A stretch of 64,000 nt of DNA from Pseudoalteromonas sp. SMS1. Lineage in GTDB: Bacteria; Pseudomonadota; Gammaproteobacteria; Enterobacterales; Alteromonadaceae. A program made the position numbers and the translations under genes. Location: NCBI RefSeq assembly GCF_021530565.1, contig NZ_JAKGBI010000001.1:62001-126000 (forward strand), read 5' to 3'. Numbering within the stretch: the stretch's first letter is position 1; every line of letters begins with the position of its first letter. The notes under the pieces are model-generated. The model did no database searches and had not been told where the DNA came from. It saw only the letters and a program-made list of their open reading frames with translations. Below, in pieces: positions 10,158 through 19,839 of this stretch.

Positions 10158-10835
10158 ATGTCCGACTCTATATATCGTGCGTTAAAAGGTCTAAGCAGAA
10201 AAGAGCACATTAACCACAACACGCATTCAAACTTACCCAATCAATTTGAAATCAAGGTCTATTGCACCTATTTAACAAGCATAATTGTGGCCATTATTGT
10301 CGCATTTTTATGGCAGATCACCCAATTAGAGCCATTTAAACTGACTTCTTTGATATTGCTCATGCTTGGGTATATTGGAATTATCATTCATCCCGCAATT
10401 GTGTTTTTTCTTCGCCGAAGAGAGATTAAAGACAGCATCAAAAATCCCTTAGCTGTGTTGTATAACAATGCCAAAATGAATGATTGTTATGATAAAAAAT
10501 ACATGGGCTTTTTACACTCAAAAAGTTTAGACGATTTAGAATTTACTTTGCTGGAAGTAAAAGCTGAAAAAATCGCATTTGAAAAGCGGACAGCCTTGTT
10601 AGTTGGATCAATTGAGCGAGTGGGGTTTGCCCCCGGTGTCTTAGCACTGCTCATATCACTCGACAAACTTAACGAAATTGAACTGGATTGGGTCTTGTCC
10701 ATAGCGTACGCCATACCAATTCTTTATTTTTTTGGTGCATTCAGCCATATACTTGCGACCAAAATGAGTCGACATATTGCGATTCTTGAATTGGTGATCG
10801 AAAAGAAAAGACATAAACACGCTGACACCATCTAA
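10158..10835 (+). CDS. Multi-pass membrane protein of unknown function
   Basis: A 225-residue protein with about four predicted membrane segments (near residues 37-53, 62-85, 155-170 and 175-197) and a charged cytoplasmic loop between the second and third pairs containing DDLEFTLLEVKAEKIAFEKR. No family was recognised. AAGGAG lies 6 nt before the ATG, a strong ribosome binding site, so the gene is likely real. It is flanked on the same strand by a glycosyltransferase and a periplasmic binding protein with gaps of over 100 bp, and an operon is not clear. Confidence 0.6.
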   Translation: MSDSIYRALKGLSRKEHINHNTHSNLPNQFEIKVYCTYLTSIIVAIIVAFLWQITQLEPFKLTSLILLMLGYIGIIIHPAIVFFLRRREIKDSIKNPLAVLYNNAKMNDCYDKKYMGFLHSKSLDDLEFTLLEVKAEKIAFEKRTALLVGSIERVGFAPGVLALLISLDKLNEIELDWVLSIAYAIPILYFFGAFSHILATKMSRHIAILELVIEKKRHKHADTI

Positions 10836-10966
10836 TTTAAAAAGAAAGCGACCAAGATATAAGGTGCTGAACGTATTATGATAATAAACAATCACCGCTA
10901 GAAACTTGATGTTATAAGAACAGTTTTTAATTGCCTTAGTCCCAGAAAGAGTTAAACTCAATACAC

Positions 10967-12001
10967 ATGACGCAAGCTTATTGCAAACTTGTCAAGGACT
11001 TAGCTTTGAACTTTTGGTTTACTCATCTACCTGGTTGGTGTGCACTAGCTGTGCTAACTTACAGTGCTAATGTCAGTGCTCAGCTTAAATTCGCTTTAAT
11101 TGGAAAGACTAAAAACGACTCTTTTTATCAACAGTCGCTCAAAGGGTGTCAAGCGTTCTCTCGTACCATTCCTGATTTAACCTGTGTCTATGATGGAGCA
11201 GACGACTATCAGGATGTGCGAACGCAAGTGCTCATCGTTAAGGAGTATATAAATAAGGGCATTGACGGACTGTTAATTTCCACAACAGATTCTCGCTTTT
11301 TGGTTTCTGGGGCATTACAGCTGGCAAAAGAAAAAAATATTCCTGTTATTACTTTTGATTCCGATTTATTAGAGCAACATCAAACTTATCGGCTTGCCTA
11401 TGTAGGAACTAACAACTTCGATTTTGGCGTCGCACTAGGTAAAGCCGCACTTAAATACAAAACGTTTGACCCACAACCTTTTTGCATTCAGTCTGGTCAC
11501 CAAACTACACCAAATTTAAATAAGCGGATAGAAGGGGTTCGGTACGCACTTTCTGGCAGTGCCTCAACTCGATTAAATGGACAATCTGGCTGGATTGAGT
11601 ACGACCGATGCCCACTTTATACAATGGGAAGGCGTGATGATTCACTAAACCAACTTTTGACAATACTAGATTACAAGCAACCTCCGATATTCCTAGCAGT
11701 CGCAGGCTTTGCCCAATTTAACCCAGAATATTCGATTAAACTTCTAGACTACAAACAGCGTATTAAGGCTGGGGATATTACAATCATCTCAGCGGACACA
11801 GAACAAATTCAACTACAAGCGCTAAGCAATGGACTTTCAAGCATTAATATTGGTCAAAACCCCCACGAAATGGGCAGATTAAGTGCTGAGTTGCTTTATC
11901 GTTATGTTAAATCAGGAGAAAAGCCTAAAAAGAGTACGTACTATCTTGATTTTCACTATTGTAATCAAGAAAACGTTGCAACCTGTACCGTCAACTATTG
12001 A
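10967..12001 (+). CDS. Periplasmic substrate-binding protein (TorT/sugar-binding type)
   Basis: A 344-residue protein. The mature part begins QLKFALIGKTKNDSFYQQSLKGCQAF and continues with GIDGLLISTTDSRFL and IPVITFDSDL, then YVGTNNFDFG, the typical layout of the periplasmic-binding-protein-like I fold seen in ribose-binding and TorT proteins. The signal sequence (WCALAVLTYSANVSA) is preceded by about 25 extra residues if the annotated ATG is used, so the true start could be internal. There is no ABC transporter gene nearby, so it may serve a sensor kinase, as TorT does for TorS, rather than uptake. The ligand is unknown. Confidence 0.7.
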   Translation: MTQAYCKLVKDLALNFWFTHLPGWCALAVLTYSANVSAQLKFALIGKTKNDSFYQQSLKGCQAFSRTIPDLTCVYDGADDYQDVRTQVLIVKEYINKGIDGLLISTTDSRFLVSGALQLAKEKNIPVITFDSDLLEQHQTYRLAYVGTNNFDFGVALGKAALKYKTFDPQPFCIQSGHQTTPNLNKRIEGVRYALSGSASTRLNGQSGWIEYDRCPLYTMGRRDDSLNQLLTILDYKQPPIFLAVAGFAQFNPEYSIKLLDYKQRIKAGDITIISADTEQIQLQALSNGLSSINIGQNPHEMGRLSAELLYRYVKSGEKPKKSTYYLDFHYCNQENVATCTVNY

Positions 12002-12064
12002 AAAACGGCTAACCCAATAAGATCAGCCGCACACGCACGCACCATAAAATTCAATGGACTTTAA

Positions 12065-12925
12065 TTACGGCGCCAAATTAATTCCCGATTGCTTGACCGC
12101 ATTCAATGTTGCGAGGGTAGGCACTTTAAACAACTCATCCATCATATCAAGTGTGTTATTAGTGCTTATATCCTTTGGAGAGTCAGATTTACTCTCTCTG
12201 TAGTGGAAACTTAGTATGTCCGTAAATTGATTGGAAATTGCAACATCGAAAAACTGATACCCTATTTGTGACTTCATCCACTCTAAATACCTAGACGCGC
12301 TGCACCCTTTGAGTAGCAAACTCCCAACAATAGGGGTTTCAATGAGTAAGCGACTGGCTGATGTCTCTAATACAGCATGCTTGATGTCGTCAATTAAGAG
12401 TAGCGGCAACAAATCCGTCACCGGATTACATGGACCAAAAATGAGCAAATCAGCGTTTGCAATCGCTTTAATCGCGCCGGCAGGTGAAGATACGTCTTTC
12501 GACAAGAACACTTCTTGTGGCAAGTCCGCCAATTCATCAATATTTTTCGTGCCTACTACGGTACTTCCACATTGCGTAATTGCCACCAAATCTGTCGCGT
12601 AATCGGACATAGGGAAAATACAGCTTGTACTGTCGATTGACTTGTTAAAAATGCTAATGGCTTCTGATGGCGTATTGCACATGAGAGACAATAGTGCCAA
12701 ATTCGCTGTGTGGCGCTCTTGTAGCCGTTCTTTGTTCGAGCAAAGTGATAGGCTCATGTTCTGTAAAGTTTCTAGCTGCGCATAAGACAATAACGCGCAC
12801 TTGTTATCTATGTCAAAGCTCGCCTCAGGCGTTGCACAAATTGCGCTCATAGATTGGCATAAGGGTTTTAGCTTTTTCATTATTCCTAACATCTCTTGGC
12901 CTGCGCCAATAAAAACGACATTCAT
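12065..12925 (-). CDS. CofD/YvcK-like family protein
   Basis: I chose the ATG at 12925, 6-7 nt after GAAGGTG, giving 286 residues that begin MNVVFIGAGQEMLGIMKKL, a nucleotide-binding-type start. The segment IANADLLIFGPCNPVTDLLPLLLI matches the pattern by which CofD/YvcK proteins bind a nucleotide or phospho-ligand (in YvcK the motif is GPGSLYTSILPNLL). The usual Gly-Ser is replaced by Cys-Asn. YvcK proteins affect cell-wall and carbon metabolism, and CofD makes coenzyme F420 precursor, which these bacteria generally lack, so a YvcK-like regulatory role is more likely. It lies beyond a terminator from the antiporter operon and is convergent with the binding-protein gene. Confidence 0.55.
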   Translation of the reverse strand: MNVVFIGAGQEMLGIMKKLKPLCQSMSAICATPEASFDIDNKCALLSYAQLETLQNMSLSLCSNKERLQERHTANLALLSLMCNTPSEAISIFNKSIDSTSCIFPMSDYATDLVAITQCGSTVVGTKNIDELADLPQEVFLSKDVSSPAGAIKAIANADLLIFGPCNPVTDLLPLLLIDDIKHAVLETSASRLLIETPIVGSLLLKGCSASRYLEWMKSQIGYQFFDVAISNQFTDILSFHYRESKSDSPKDISTNNTLDMMDELFKVPTLATLNAVKQSGINLAP

Positions 12926-13110
12926 AGAGTCACCTTCGGTTAAAATTAACTTACCTCCGAAGAGCATGATGTGTGCCAAATCATATGTCGTTGATTTAAT
13001 GTATTTTAAAGTTTTATAAGGGTAAGCTTATCGCAAAGTGCATAGCAATTTGAAAATGTTTTTTTCAGTTTTAAAAAACCACAACGAGGTCGTTAGAGGT
13101 AAGGCATAGT

Positions 13111-13137
13111 AAAAACAGAAAGAGCCCAAGCGGGCTC
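13111..13137 (-). terminator. Rho-independent terminator of the antiporter operon
   Basis: On the minus strand the stem GAGCCC, loop GCTT and stem GGGCTC (13137-13122) are followed by TTTCTGTTTTT. It starts 4 nt after the antiporter stop codon and ends the RR-MoxR-DUF58-TgpA-antiporter transcript. Confidence 0.85.
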
Positions 13138-13140
13138 CTT

Positions 13141-14463
13141 TTAAAGTACCATTGCAGCTATCCAACCAAAAATAAGCAACGGAATATTGAAGTGAATAAA
13201 TGTCGGCACTACAGAGTCCCAAATATGGTCATGCTGACCATCTGTATTGAGACCGGAGGTTGGCCCAAGTGTCGAGTCTGAAGCTGGCGAGCCTGCGTCG
13301 CCGAGTGCGCCAGCGGTTCCAACCAACGCCACCGTGGCCATTGCAGAGAAACCAACTTCCAAAGAAAGCGGCACAAACAAAGTCGCAATAATTGGAACAG
13401 TGGAGAAAGAACTTCCTATACCCATTGTGATGAGGAGACCAACAATCAAGATAACAGCGGCTGCAACCGGCTTGCTATCACCAATTATACCTGCACAGGC
13501 AGCGACTAAAGACGCAACATCACCGGTCTCTTTCATAACGGATGCAAAGCCCTGAGCCGAGATCATAATAAACCCGATCATTGCCATCATGGCTACGCCT
13601 TTGGTGAACACATCAGAGCTTTGATCCCATTTGATAAGCCCAAACATCGCAAACATCATCACGCCTACCAAGCCACCTAAAATCATAGAGCCACTCACGT
13701 TTTGCGCCAACAACGAGCAAACAATAGCAATTCCACCAGCGATGAGCACCTTTTTTTGATCTTCTATTTTTATGTCGACGTCAGACGCAGACTGCACATC
13801 GTTTTTATATTCTCTTGGCTTGCGATAACTGATAAACACCGCAATGATCAGGCCAAGTAACATTCCCAAGGCAGGGATAATCATAGCGTAGGGGACAGCG
13901 GTGTTGACAATTTCAAGACCGTTATCAGTCAAGTTTTTATGCAAAATTGAATACAGATAGATGCCGCCAAAACCATATGGTAATACCATGTATGAGGTTG
14001 CAAGACCAAACGTCAAAACGCACGCAATTGCCCGCCTGTCCATCTTCAGCTTATTAAATATAACGATTAACGGCGGAATTAAGATAGGTATGAAAGCAAT
14101 GTGAACAGGAACTAAATTTTGAGAGGCGACTGCGCACCCCATGATCACGACAAGGATTAACATACTTAAATAGTTTGCGGAGTCCTTGTTTTTACTGTTG
14201 ACCAACCCCAGCAGTTTACTGGCAAGTATGAGCGTCAATCCTGACTTTGAGATTGCAACTGCAAATGCGCCAAGCATGGCATAGCTTAGCGCTATTTGCG
14301 CCCCACCTGAGAGTCCATCATTAAAAGCATTGAGTGTATTTTCCAAACCAAGGCCAGCGGTAAGACCGGCAGCCAAAGCGCTTAACGTCATCGCGACAAT
14401 CACGTTTACCCTAAACAGGGATAGGCCAAGCATGAGAATGACCCCAACAACTACTGCATTCAT
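13141..14463 (-). CDS. Na+/H+ antiporter family protein (NhaC/YuiF-like)
   Basis: A 440-residue, very hydrophobic protein with around eleven to twelve membrane helices. Segments such as [47 protein letters not shown] and [24 protein letters not shown] are characteristic of the Na+/H+ antiporter (YuiF) group within the ion-transporter superfamily. The last of these is a conserved Gly/Ser/Asp-rich helix hairpin. It exchanges sodium for protons, or possibly an organic anion, across the inner membrane. The ATG is 1 nt after the transglutaminase stop codon, so it is co-transcribed with the TgpA cluster, which is not a usual arrangement. Confidence 0.8.
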   Translation of the reverse strand: MNAVVVGVILMLGLSLFRVNVIVAMTLSALAAGLTAGLGLENTLNAFNDGLSGGAQIALSYAMLGAFAVAISKSGLTLILASKLLGLVNSKNKDSANYLSMLILVVIMGCAVASQNLVPVHIAFIPILIPPLIVIFNKLKMDRRAIACVLTFGLATSYMVLPYGFGGIYLYSILHKNLTDNGLEIVNTAVPYAMIIPALGMLLGLIIAVFISYRKPREYKNDVQSASDVDIKIEDQKKVLIAGGIAIVCSLLAQNVSGSMILGGLVGVMMFAMFGLIKWDQSSDVFTKGVAMMAMIGFIMISAQGFASVMKETGDVASLVAACAGIIGDSKPVAAAVILIVGLLITMGIGSSFSTVPIIATLFVPLSLEVGFSAMATVALVGTAGALGDAGSPASDSTLGPTSGLNTDGQHDHIWDSVVPTFIHFNIPLLIFGWIAAMVL

Positions 14464-14464
14464 A

Positions 14465-16414
14465 TTATTTTATTTTTGCCTTTTTTATTATTCGTCTATT
14501 TAAAAAAGAAAGTCTCTTATACTGTTCGCGAGAAAGCGACTCTGTGTTGTATCTAGCAGACTCGAACAGGGTATAAAACTCACTTAACTCAGCTTGCGCC
14601 CGAGGAAACTTTTGCTTAAGCAACTCAATTGACTGTTTGGGTGTTAGGCTGCTTGCCTGTACTTTACCAAAATCTAACAACCGATTGTAGAGCCTGATTT
14701 CTTTGGCTTGTGATTTCCATTTACGATAATTTAAATACGCGAACCATCCACCAAATGTCGCTATCAGTATCAGTACAACGGATAAAGCGGGTAAAAAATT
14801 GTGTTTTGCCCCAAACAAAGCTTTGAGTAATGATGACTGTTTTTTATCATCAAAATTGAGTACCCATCGAGTCCAGTGGAAATCAAGCTGCTCAAGCTGC
14901 AAACGTACCCAGTTAATGGCTCTGATATTAGAGAAAGACGCTAAACTGATCCCTAAATTGTCTTTAAATTCTTGTTCTAGTTCCGCTAAATCGGAGAGTG
15001 AACCAAACATACGATCCGGTGCAACCCATGCTGTTGGATCTAATCTTAACCAGCCTTGCTGTGGCACATAATATTCAACCCAAGCGTGCGCATCATATTG
15101 ATAAACCGCGTAATAGTTACTTTGCTGGTTAAACTCACCACCTAGATAACCAGAGACTAAACGTGTTGGAATACCTGCTGTGCGCATTAAAAATGCAGCC
15201 GATGATGCATAATGGCCGCAAAAGCCCGATTGCGTAGAAAATAAAAACTCATCGACATTATGTTTGTTTCTAATCGCCGGTGGTGAAAGACTGTAATTAA
15301 AACCACCTGTAACAAAAAATGACTTCATTCTGGTGATGAATTCTTGTGTACTACCGGTTTCAGAGTCCCACTTTTTTGCCAATTCTATGGCTTGGGGGTT
15401 ATAGCCTTCAGGCAACTGCACGTTGATAGCGTATTCCCAACGCGATAGACGCGCATCGTCTAGATCGACAGGGGATACTTCATATTGAACGGGCTTATTG
15501 GACAATTTTTTTTGAAAAATGGTACCAAAGTGATTCACGCCCATCCCCTTACTTGCAGGGATGCCATCGCCTAAGGTAAATAACCAACGTGTGTTAGAAG
15601 GCTCAGCAATTACAGAGTATGTAGGTCCCATAGGTTGGTAGGTTCGCTGTAAACCGACCCCCTGCAAACGCGACATTTGCCATTTTTTCCCATCAAACCT
15701 GTCATGCACGATGGCACGCCAATAGAATGGTGGCTGAAATATGTCTGCAGCGGGTAGCAATGCTCTAAATGCGAGCTCAGAAGAACGAGACAGCTCAGTT
15801 ATCTCGAATGGGTCAACATCTTCGGATAACCCCGTATTTGCAGACTTGGCATTAGGTAGTTGCCAAAAAGGGGGAAGCTTTGGTACTAAAAGCACCATGG
15901 CAACGGCCAGAGGTAAACTAAAGATAAACTTTTTGACCGAACTTTTATATGATGTTTTTATCGGTAAGTTGTGTGACACACTAAAAAGCTGCGCTAAGTT
16001 AAAGAGCAATAGTCCCGCGACAAATGCGAAAGCTAATATGTTTTGTGAAAACAAATAAAAACACGGATAAGTGAAAAAATTGAGAATGTATGCAGAGGTT
16101 GCTTGTTGCGCCGATGTCACTTGTAGCATTTTTAACGCGCACGCACCTATTAACATTGCCACAAACATTTCTATTGTATTTTTGAGTCCTAAGGACAAAA
16201 ACACAACAACGATGACCGTTACCGCGAGCAAATTGACCACCAGCTTGGATGGATTCTTCACCGCGCCAATTGTTGTACTCACTTTAAAAATAGTCACCAG
16301 CACAATGGACACACAGAAGACATATCCCAAGCTTTGAAAGAGCAGCAGAGATATAGCGCAATAAATAAGAGAAGTAATTAATGTATTACGCTTAACCAAT
16401 GAATTAGCACTCAC
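14465..16414 (-). CDS. TgpA-like membrane transglutaminase
   Basis: A 649-residue protein. Six or so membrane helices at residues 10-180 (DUF3488 region) precede a periplasmic transglutaminase-like domain with the catalytic triad visible: Cys399 in [10 protein letters not shown], His443 in [10 protein letters not shown] and Asp459 in [10 protein letters not shown] further membrane helix near 555-580 and a cytoplasmic tail end the protein (DUF4129-like region). The essential Pseudomonas aeruginosa protein TgpA has this architecture and sits with MoxR and DUF58 genes, as here. It probably modifies or cleaves peptide bonds in the periplasm. The start overlaps the DUF58 stop by 11 nt. Confidence 0.9.
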   Translation of the reverse strand: MSANSLVKRNTLITSLIYCAISLLLFQSLGYVFCVSIVLVTIFKVSTTIGAVKNPSKLVVNLLAVTVIVVVFLSLGLKNTIEMFVAMLIGACALKMLQVTSAQQATSAYILNFFTYPCFYLFSQNILAFAFVAGLLLFNLAQLFSVSHNLPIKTSYKSSVKKFIFSLPLAVAMVLLVPKLPPFWQLPNAKSANTGLSEDVDPFEITELSRSSELAFRALLPAADIFQPPFYWRAIVHDRFDGKKWQMSRLQGVGLQRTYQPMGPTYSVIAEPSNTRWLFTLGDGIPASKGMGVNHFGTIFQKKLSNKPVQYEVSPVDLDDARLSRWEYAINVQLPEGYNPQAIELAKKWDSETGSTQEFITRMKSFFVTGGFNYSLSPPAIRNKHNVDEFLFSTQSGFCGHYASSAAFLMRTAGIPTRLVSGYLGGEFNQQSNYYAVYQYDAHAWVEYYVPQQGWLRLDPTAWVAPDRMFGSLSDLAELEQEFKDNLGISLASFSNIRAINWVRLQLEQLDFHWTRWVLNFDDKKQSSLLKALFGAKHNFLPALSVVLILIATFGGWFAYLNYRKWKSQAKEIRLYNRLLDFGKVQASSLTPKQSIELLKQKFPRAQAELSEFYTLFESARYNTESLSREQYKRLSFLNRRIIKKAKIK

Positions 16415-17357
16415 TTAACGCCTCCAAACACGCCTTAACATGCCTTTCTCCACTGTCCATTTTCAAGTACACATTTGGAAGTCGCAGCGCGAAATCGTGA
16501 CCTTGTTTATCAGCCTCAATCACCTGATAACACAATTTTGAAAGTTTTGTTTCTTTCGCACCTTCAACTTTATGAAAGTCCAGTACATGGCTTATTGACT
16601 GTTCTTCACCTTCATAGTCCTTTACTAATAGCGTTTGGCTTTTAGCAAAATGACGCCATGAAATTCGGTTTTTACTCATCCCTTTTTGATATTTAGACAA
16701 ACTACTGAAATCTTCGAAACTATCAGCGCGATTAGATTTCATCCCCGTATCTGTATCAGCTTCCAATGAACTATGAATATCTAACTCACATTTCATCGGG
16801 GCAGGGTACACATAGAATGACTTATCCGGGATTAAATAACTCCAAACGTTGACCAAACCAAACGGATAGCCACTTTGAACCTTAAACTTACCGCTTGGAT
16901 ACTTTCCTCTTTTTTCTAATAGTATTTTAATGACTTCATTATGTGTTTTGGCATCAAAGTGTTTATTTTGAAAGTCTAAATGAGAAAAGTCCGAATGATA
17001 AATATTGAGTGAGTAAGCATCAGAAGAAGGCGTGACGCGAAATTTAGCTTGATTATGATGACCCGCAAAATTACTAGTGATGTCCAACAACTCAAGCTTA
17101 AGGCCATGTAGATTCATGTAACCATAAAATAACGCCGATATTTGCAACATCAACATGAGATAAGACACGCCCAAGATCAAATTGTTTTGATAGTTAATAC
17201 CAATAACAAAATTAAGCAGTGCAAAGAACAAAAATAAAAACCCACTTTTTGATGGGACAACGTAGATATTATCGTGACTAAACGTCATGCTATTGTTCGA
17301 ATGCTTCTTAGCAAGAATATTGTTTAGCCACTCTTTGTATGATCCCGAAATCATCAC
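16404..17357 (-). CDS. DUF58 domain protein
   Basis: A 317-residue protein with two adjacent N-terminal hydrophobic segments (about residues 35-80) and a C-terminal DUF58 region containing DSFEDFSSLSKYQKGMSKNRISWRHFAKSQ (positions about 215-245) and LLVKDYEGEEQ. The conserved R/K-x-I-x-W-x-x-x-A pattern of DUF58 is present. DUF58 proteins are clients or adaptors of MoxR ATPases and are often found with TgpA. The start overlaps the MoxR stop by 4 nt, so expression is coupled. Confidence 0.85.
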   Translation of the reverse strand: MMISGSYKEWLNNILAKKHSNNSMTFSHDNIYVVPSKSGFLFLFFALLNFVIGINYQNNLILGVSYLMLMLQISALFYGYMNLHGLKLELLDITSNFAGHHNQAKFRVTPSSDAYSLNIYHSDFSHLDFQNKHFDAKTHNEVIKILLEKRGKYPSGKFKVQSGYPFGLVNVWSYLIPDKSFYVYPAPMKCELDIHSSLEADTDTGMKSNRADSFEDFSSLSKYQKGMSKNRISWRHFAKSQTLLVKDYEGEEQSISHVLDFHKVEGAKETKLSKLCYQVIEADKQGHDFALRLPNVYLKMDSGERHVKACLEALSEC

Positions 17358-18265
17358 ATAGGTACCGGAACTCGACTAAATATGCTTTCTACTACTGGCG
17401 TTTGTTCATTGCAAGGCACATTAAGTCGATGTCCTGCTACTGGGCCGAATACGGCTTGAACGTCGTCTGGTAGCACGTATTCTCGTCCGCATATCAAGGC
17501 ATAGGCTCTGGCAGCAAGCCCAAGCGCGATACTCGCCCTCGGTGAAAGGGGGTCGCCAAATTCGCCTGAGTCTCTAGTAAAGCTGACCAAATCGATAATG
17601 TACTGTACCACGGGCTCTGACAGTGTGATAGACATGACTTTTGCTTGTAACTCAGAGAGTTCTTCGGCTGTTAACGCTAAATTTAGGTCTTCGAGCTTAA
17701 ATGACCGATCATTACCAGCCATGATTAAGCTTTTTTCTGCTTCTGTGTCTGGGTAACCAAGGCTTATACGAATGAAAAACCTGTCTAGTTGAGATTCTGG
17801 CAGTGGGTGAGTGCCGGATTGGTGCAACGGGTTTTGCGTCGCAATAACAAAAAACGGTTCTGGCAGCGTATGGGTAGTACCGTCGACCGTAACTTGTCCC
17901 TCTTCCATAGCCTCTAGCAGCGCACTTTGGGTTTTAGGGCTTGCTCTATTTATCTCGTCAGCTAGGAGTACCTGACTAAAAATAGGCCCAGAATGAAAGT
18001 CAAAACTATTAGTTTGCGTGTTGAAAATGCTTGAACCAGTAATATCTGCAGGCAGTAAATCACTGGTAAATTGGACACGTTGATAACTCAAGCCAAGCAC
18101 ATTTGCTAAACCATGGGATAACGTCGTTTTACCCATGCCGGGTAGGTCTTCTATCAGTAAATGACCTTTGCTCAATAAACAACATAACGCTAATTTAAGT
18201 TGTTCATCTTTGCCAAGAATGAGTTCTGATAGTTTTGAAATAATATTTTGGGAAATTTGATTCAT
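17354..18265 (-). CDS. MoxR-family AAA+ ATPase
   Basis: A 303-residue AAA+ protein. Walker A is PGMGKTT (residues 42-48), and Walker B is VLLADEINRASPKTQSALL with Asp103-Glu104. The sensor 1 block is FFVIATQNPLHQSGTHPLPESQLDRFFIRI, and a C-terminal lid ends the protein. These are the hallmarks of MoxR chaperone-like ATPases that assemble or activate partner proteins. It forms a module with DUF58 and the transglutaminase. Its ATG overlaps the TGA of the upstream response-regulator gene (ATGA), coupling the two. Confidence 0.93.
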   Translation of the reverse strand: MNQISQNIISKLSELILGKDEQLKLALCCLLSKGHLLIEDLPGMGKTTLSHGLANVLGLSYQRVQFTSDLLPADITGSSIFNTQTNSFDFHSGPIFSQVLLADEINRASPKTQSALLEAMEEGQVTVDGTTHTLPEPFFVIATQNPLHQSGTHPLPESQLDRFFIRISLGYPDTEAEKSLIMAGNDRSFKLEDLNLALTAEELSELQAKVMSITLSEPVVQYIIDLVSFTRDSGEFGDPLSPRASIALGLAARAYALICGREYVLPDDVQAVFGPVAGHRLNVPCNEQTPVVESIFSRVPVPM

Positions 18266-18645
18266 GCAATCATTTCTAATCGTTTCATAACCGTATCAAC
18301 CTTTTTAGCGTTAAATGGTTTTGCGATAAACCCCTTGGCGCCGAGCTCCCAAGTATTTTGTACGTTCTCAAGGCTATTATGACCTGAACACATAATCACG
18401 TGCGTGTTGGGATACGTGTCGTTCACGTACTCTAGAATTTGTGTGCCGTCGGTGTCTGGTAACTCTATGTCTAAAAACAATACATTGGGTGCTTTTGACT
18501 GGAGTAGAGGTTTAGCTGACGAAAAGTCCTTCGATTCATATATTTCTTCGAACCCAAGGTTTTCTAAGATTTCAATTAAGTAACTACGTACTTCTTCAAC
18601 GTCATCGATGATGAGGATTGGTTCTAAAGGTCTAACAAGTTCCAT
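18262..18645 (-). CDS. Single-domain response regulator (CheY-like)
   Basis: A 127-residue receiver domain with the acidic pair DD at residues 14-15, phosphoacceptor Asp59 in VLFLDIELPD, a Ser/Thr-position residue in IMCSGH and Lys109 in GFIAKPF. There is no output domain. It is the first gene of the MoxR-DUF58-TgpA operon and overlaps MoxR by 4 nt, which implies phosphorylation-dependent input to that module or co-regulation with a chemotaxis-like pathway. No cognate kinase is adjacent. Confidence 0.88.
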   Translation of the reverse strand: MELVRPLEPILIIDDVEEVRSYLIEILENLGFEEIYESKDFSSAKPLLQSKAPNVLFLDIELPDTDGTQILEYVNDTYPNTHVIMCSGHNSLENVQNTWELGAKGFIAKPFNAKKVDTVMKRLEMIA

Positions 18646-18845
18646 ATTGTAATGCTATCTATAAACAACTCGTTTAATACTATGTCATGGCGCCAACGAG
18701 AACAATGTTTTATTTACATCTAAACGAATAGAGAGAAACAGACTATCACTTTGGTATAAAAGGCGAATACAGTATACAAATTACACTTACATTATGTTAA
18801 AGCCCATATGTTTAGCTTGTCGATTGATGCATTACTTTACTGACG

Positions 18846-19736
18846 TTAACTATTACTTTTGATTACGGTAGTTTGGTAATACGACTTAATATAAGCATCG
18901 AGGGCATTGTGTTCACTTGCCGGCAAAAAGTCTGTATGCGCCTCAACAAACTCCTGACTCAAGTATAGATCCATCAAAACGTCATTTACTTTATCGATGA
19001 ATTTTTTACTCTGCGCGTTATCGTTGCACATGATATGCCCGATCACGACTTTTGGGGCACCAGCAATATGGTAAGATTTGACAGGTAATACCTGATTGTT
19101 ACTGTATCGATGAAATTCTGCGGGGTAGCTCAGTAAAAAGTCCACTCTGCCTAGAATGAACATTCTATGGACCGTTTCATAGTGGTCACTTCCTCCTCTA
19201 ACAACTAAATTATGGCGATCGACTTGTTTTAACTGCGCATCTAAAAAATCGCCATAAGAAAAGTTGTCTGCAATGACTATCACCTTATTACGAAACTCTT
19301 TAAATAAGTCGGGTAAAGACTTTATTTCTCCACGAGGGTTAAGTGTTGCCGCCATATTCGCAATATTATTGTTATATGTGTACAACTTATGAGACCAATA
19401 AAAATTTACAGGCAAGCTAAATAGAAATTTAGATTTACGATGGCTGGTACTGATTTTATTGACAGTGCATGCAGGGTAGTTGACACTTTCCATTAACTTG
19501 ATTGTGCGATTTAGACTTGCTTTGGCGAACACGACTTTTGTGCTGTCGCCCAGACTAGAAAATACCAGCTTGTTGGTCGCCCCTGCTATATTTTCTGGTG
19601 TGCTATTTGAATCACTGAATAGCTCAAAATCGAGCTGGTCATCTAAGTAAATATGTACTTTTTGAGCAGCATGCGTATTAAAACAAATACAAAACAGCAC
19701 CACAGTCATTCGCTGTATTTTGTCAAACCATCCCAA
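18846..19736 (-). CDS. Secreted bacterial solute-binding protein family 3-like protein
   Basis: A 296-residue protein with a signal peptide (MTVVLFCICFNTHAAQ after nine further N-terminal residues). The body resembles the TIGR02285/SBP_bac_3-like secreted proteins common in Alteromonadales: FAKASLNRTIKLMESVNYPACTV, SLPDLFKEFRNKVIVIADNFSYG, GRVDFLLSYPAEFHRY and a C-terminal FIDKVNDVLMDLYLSQEF. There are no transporter genes beside it, so it may be an orphan binding protein for sensing or scavenging. The ligand is unknown. Confidence 0.65.
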   Translation of the reverse strand: MGWFDKIQRMTVVLFCICFNTHAAQKVHIYLDDQLDFELFSDSNSTPENIAGATNKLVFSSLGDSTKVVFAKASLNRTIKLMESVNYPACTVNKISTSHRKSKFLFSLPVNFYWSHKLYTYNNNIANMAATLNPRGEIKSLPDLFKEFRNKVIVIADNFSYGDFLDAQLKQVDRHNLVVRGGSDHYETVHRMFILGRVDFLLSYPAEFHRYSNNQVLPVKSYHIAGAPKVVIGHIMCNDNAQSKKFIDKVNDVLMDLYLSQEFVEAHTDFLPASEHNALDAYIKSYYQTTVIKSNS

Positions 19737-19839
19737 TCAAGCTTTCCTCTGTACTAAAATATTCCACCTTAAGTGTAGTGTAAAAACAAAAAAGGTGAAC
19801 CAATTAAGCGCCACCTTCAGATGCGAACGCACGTTAGCA

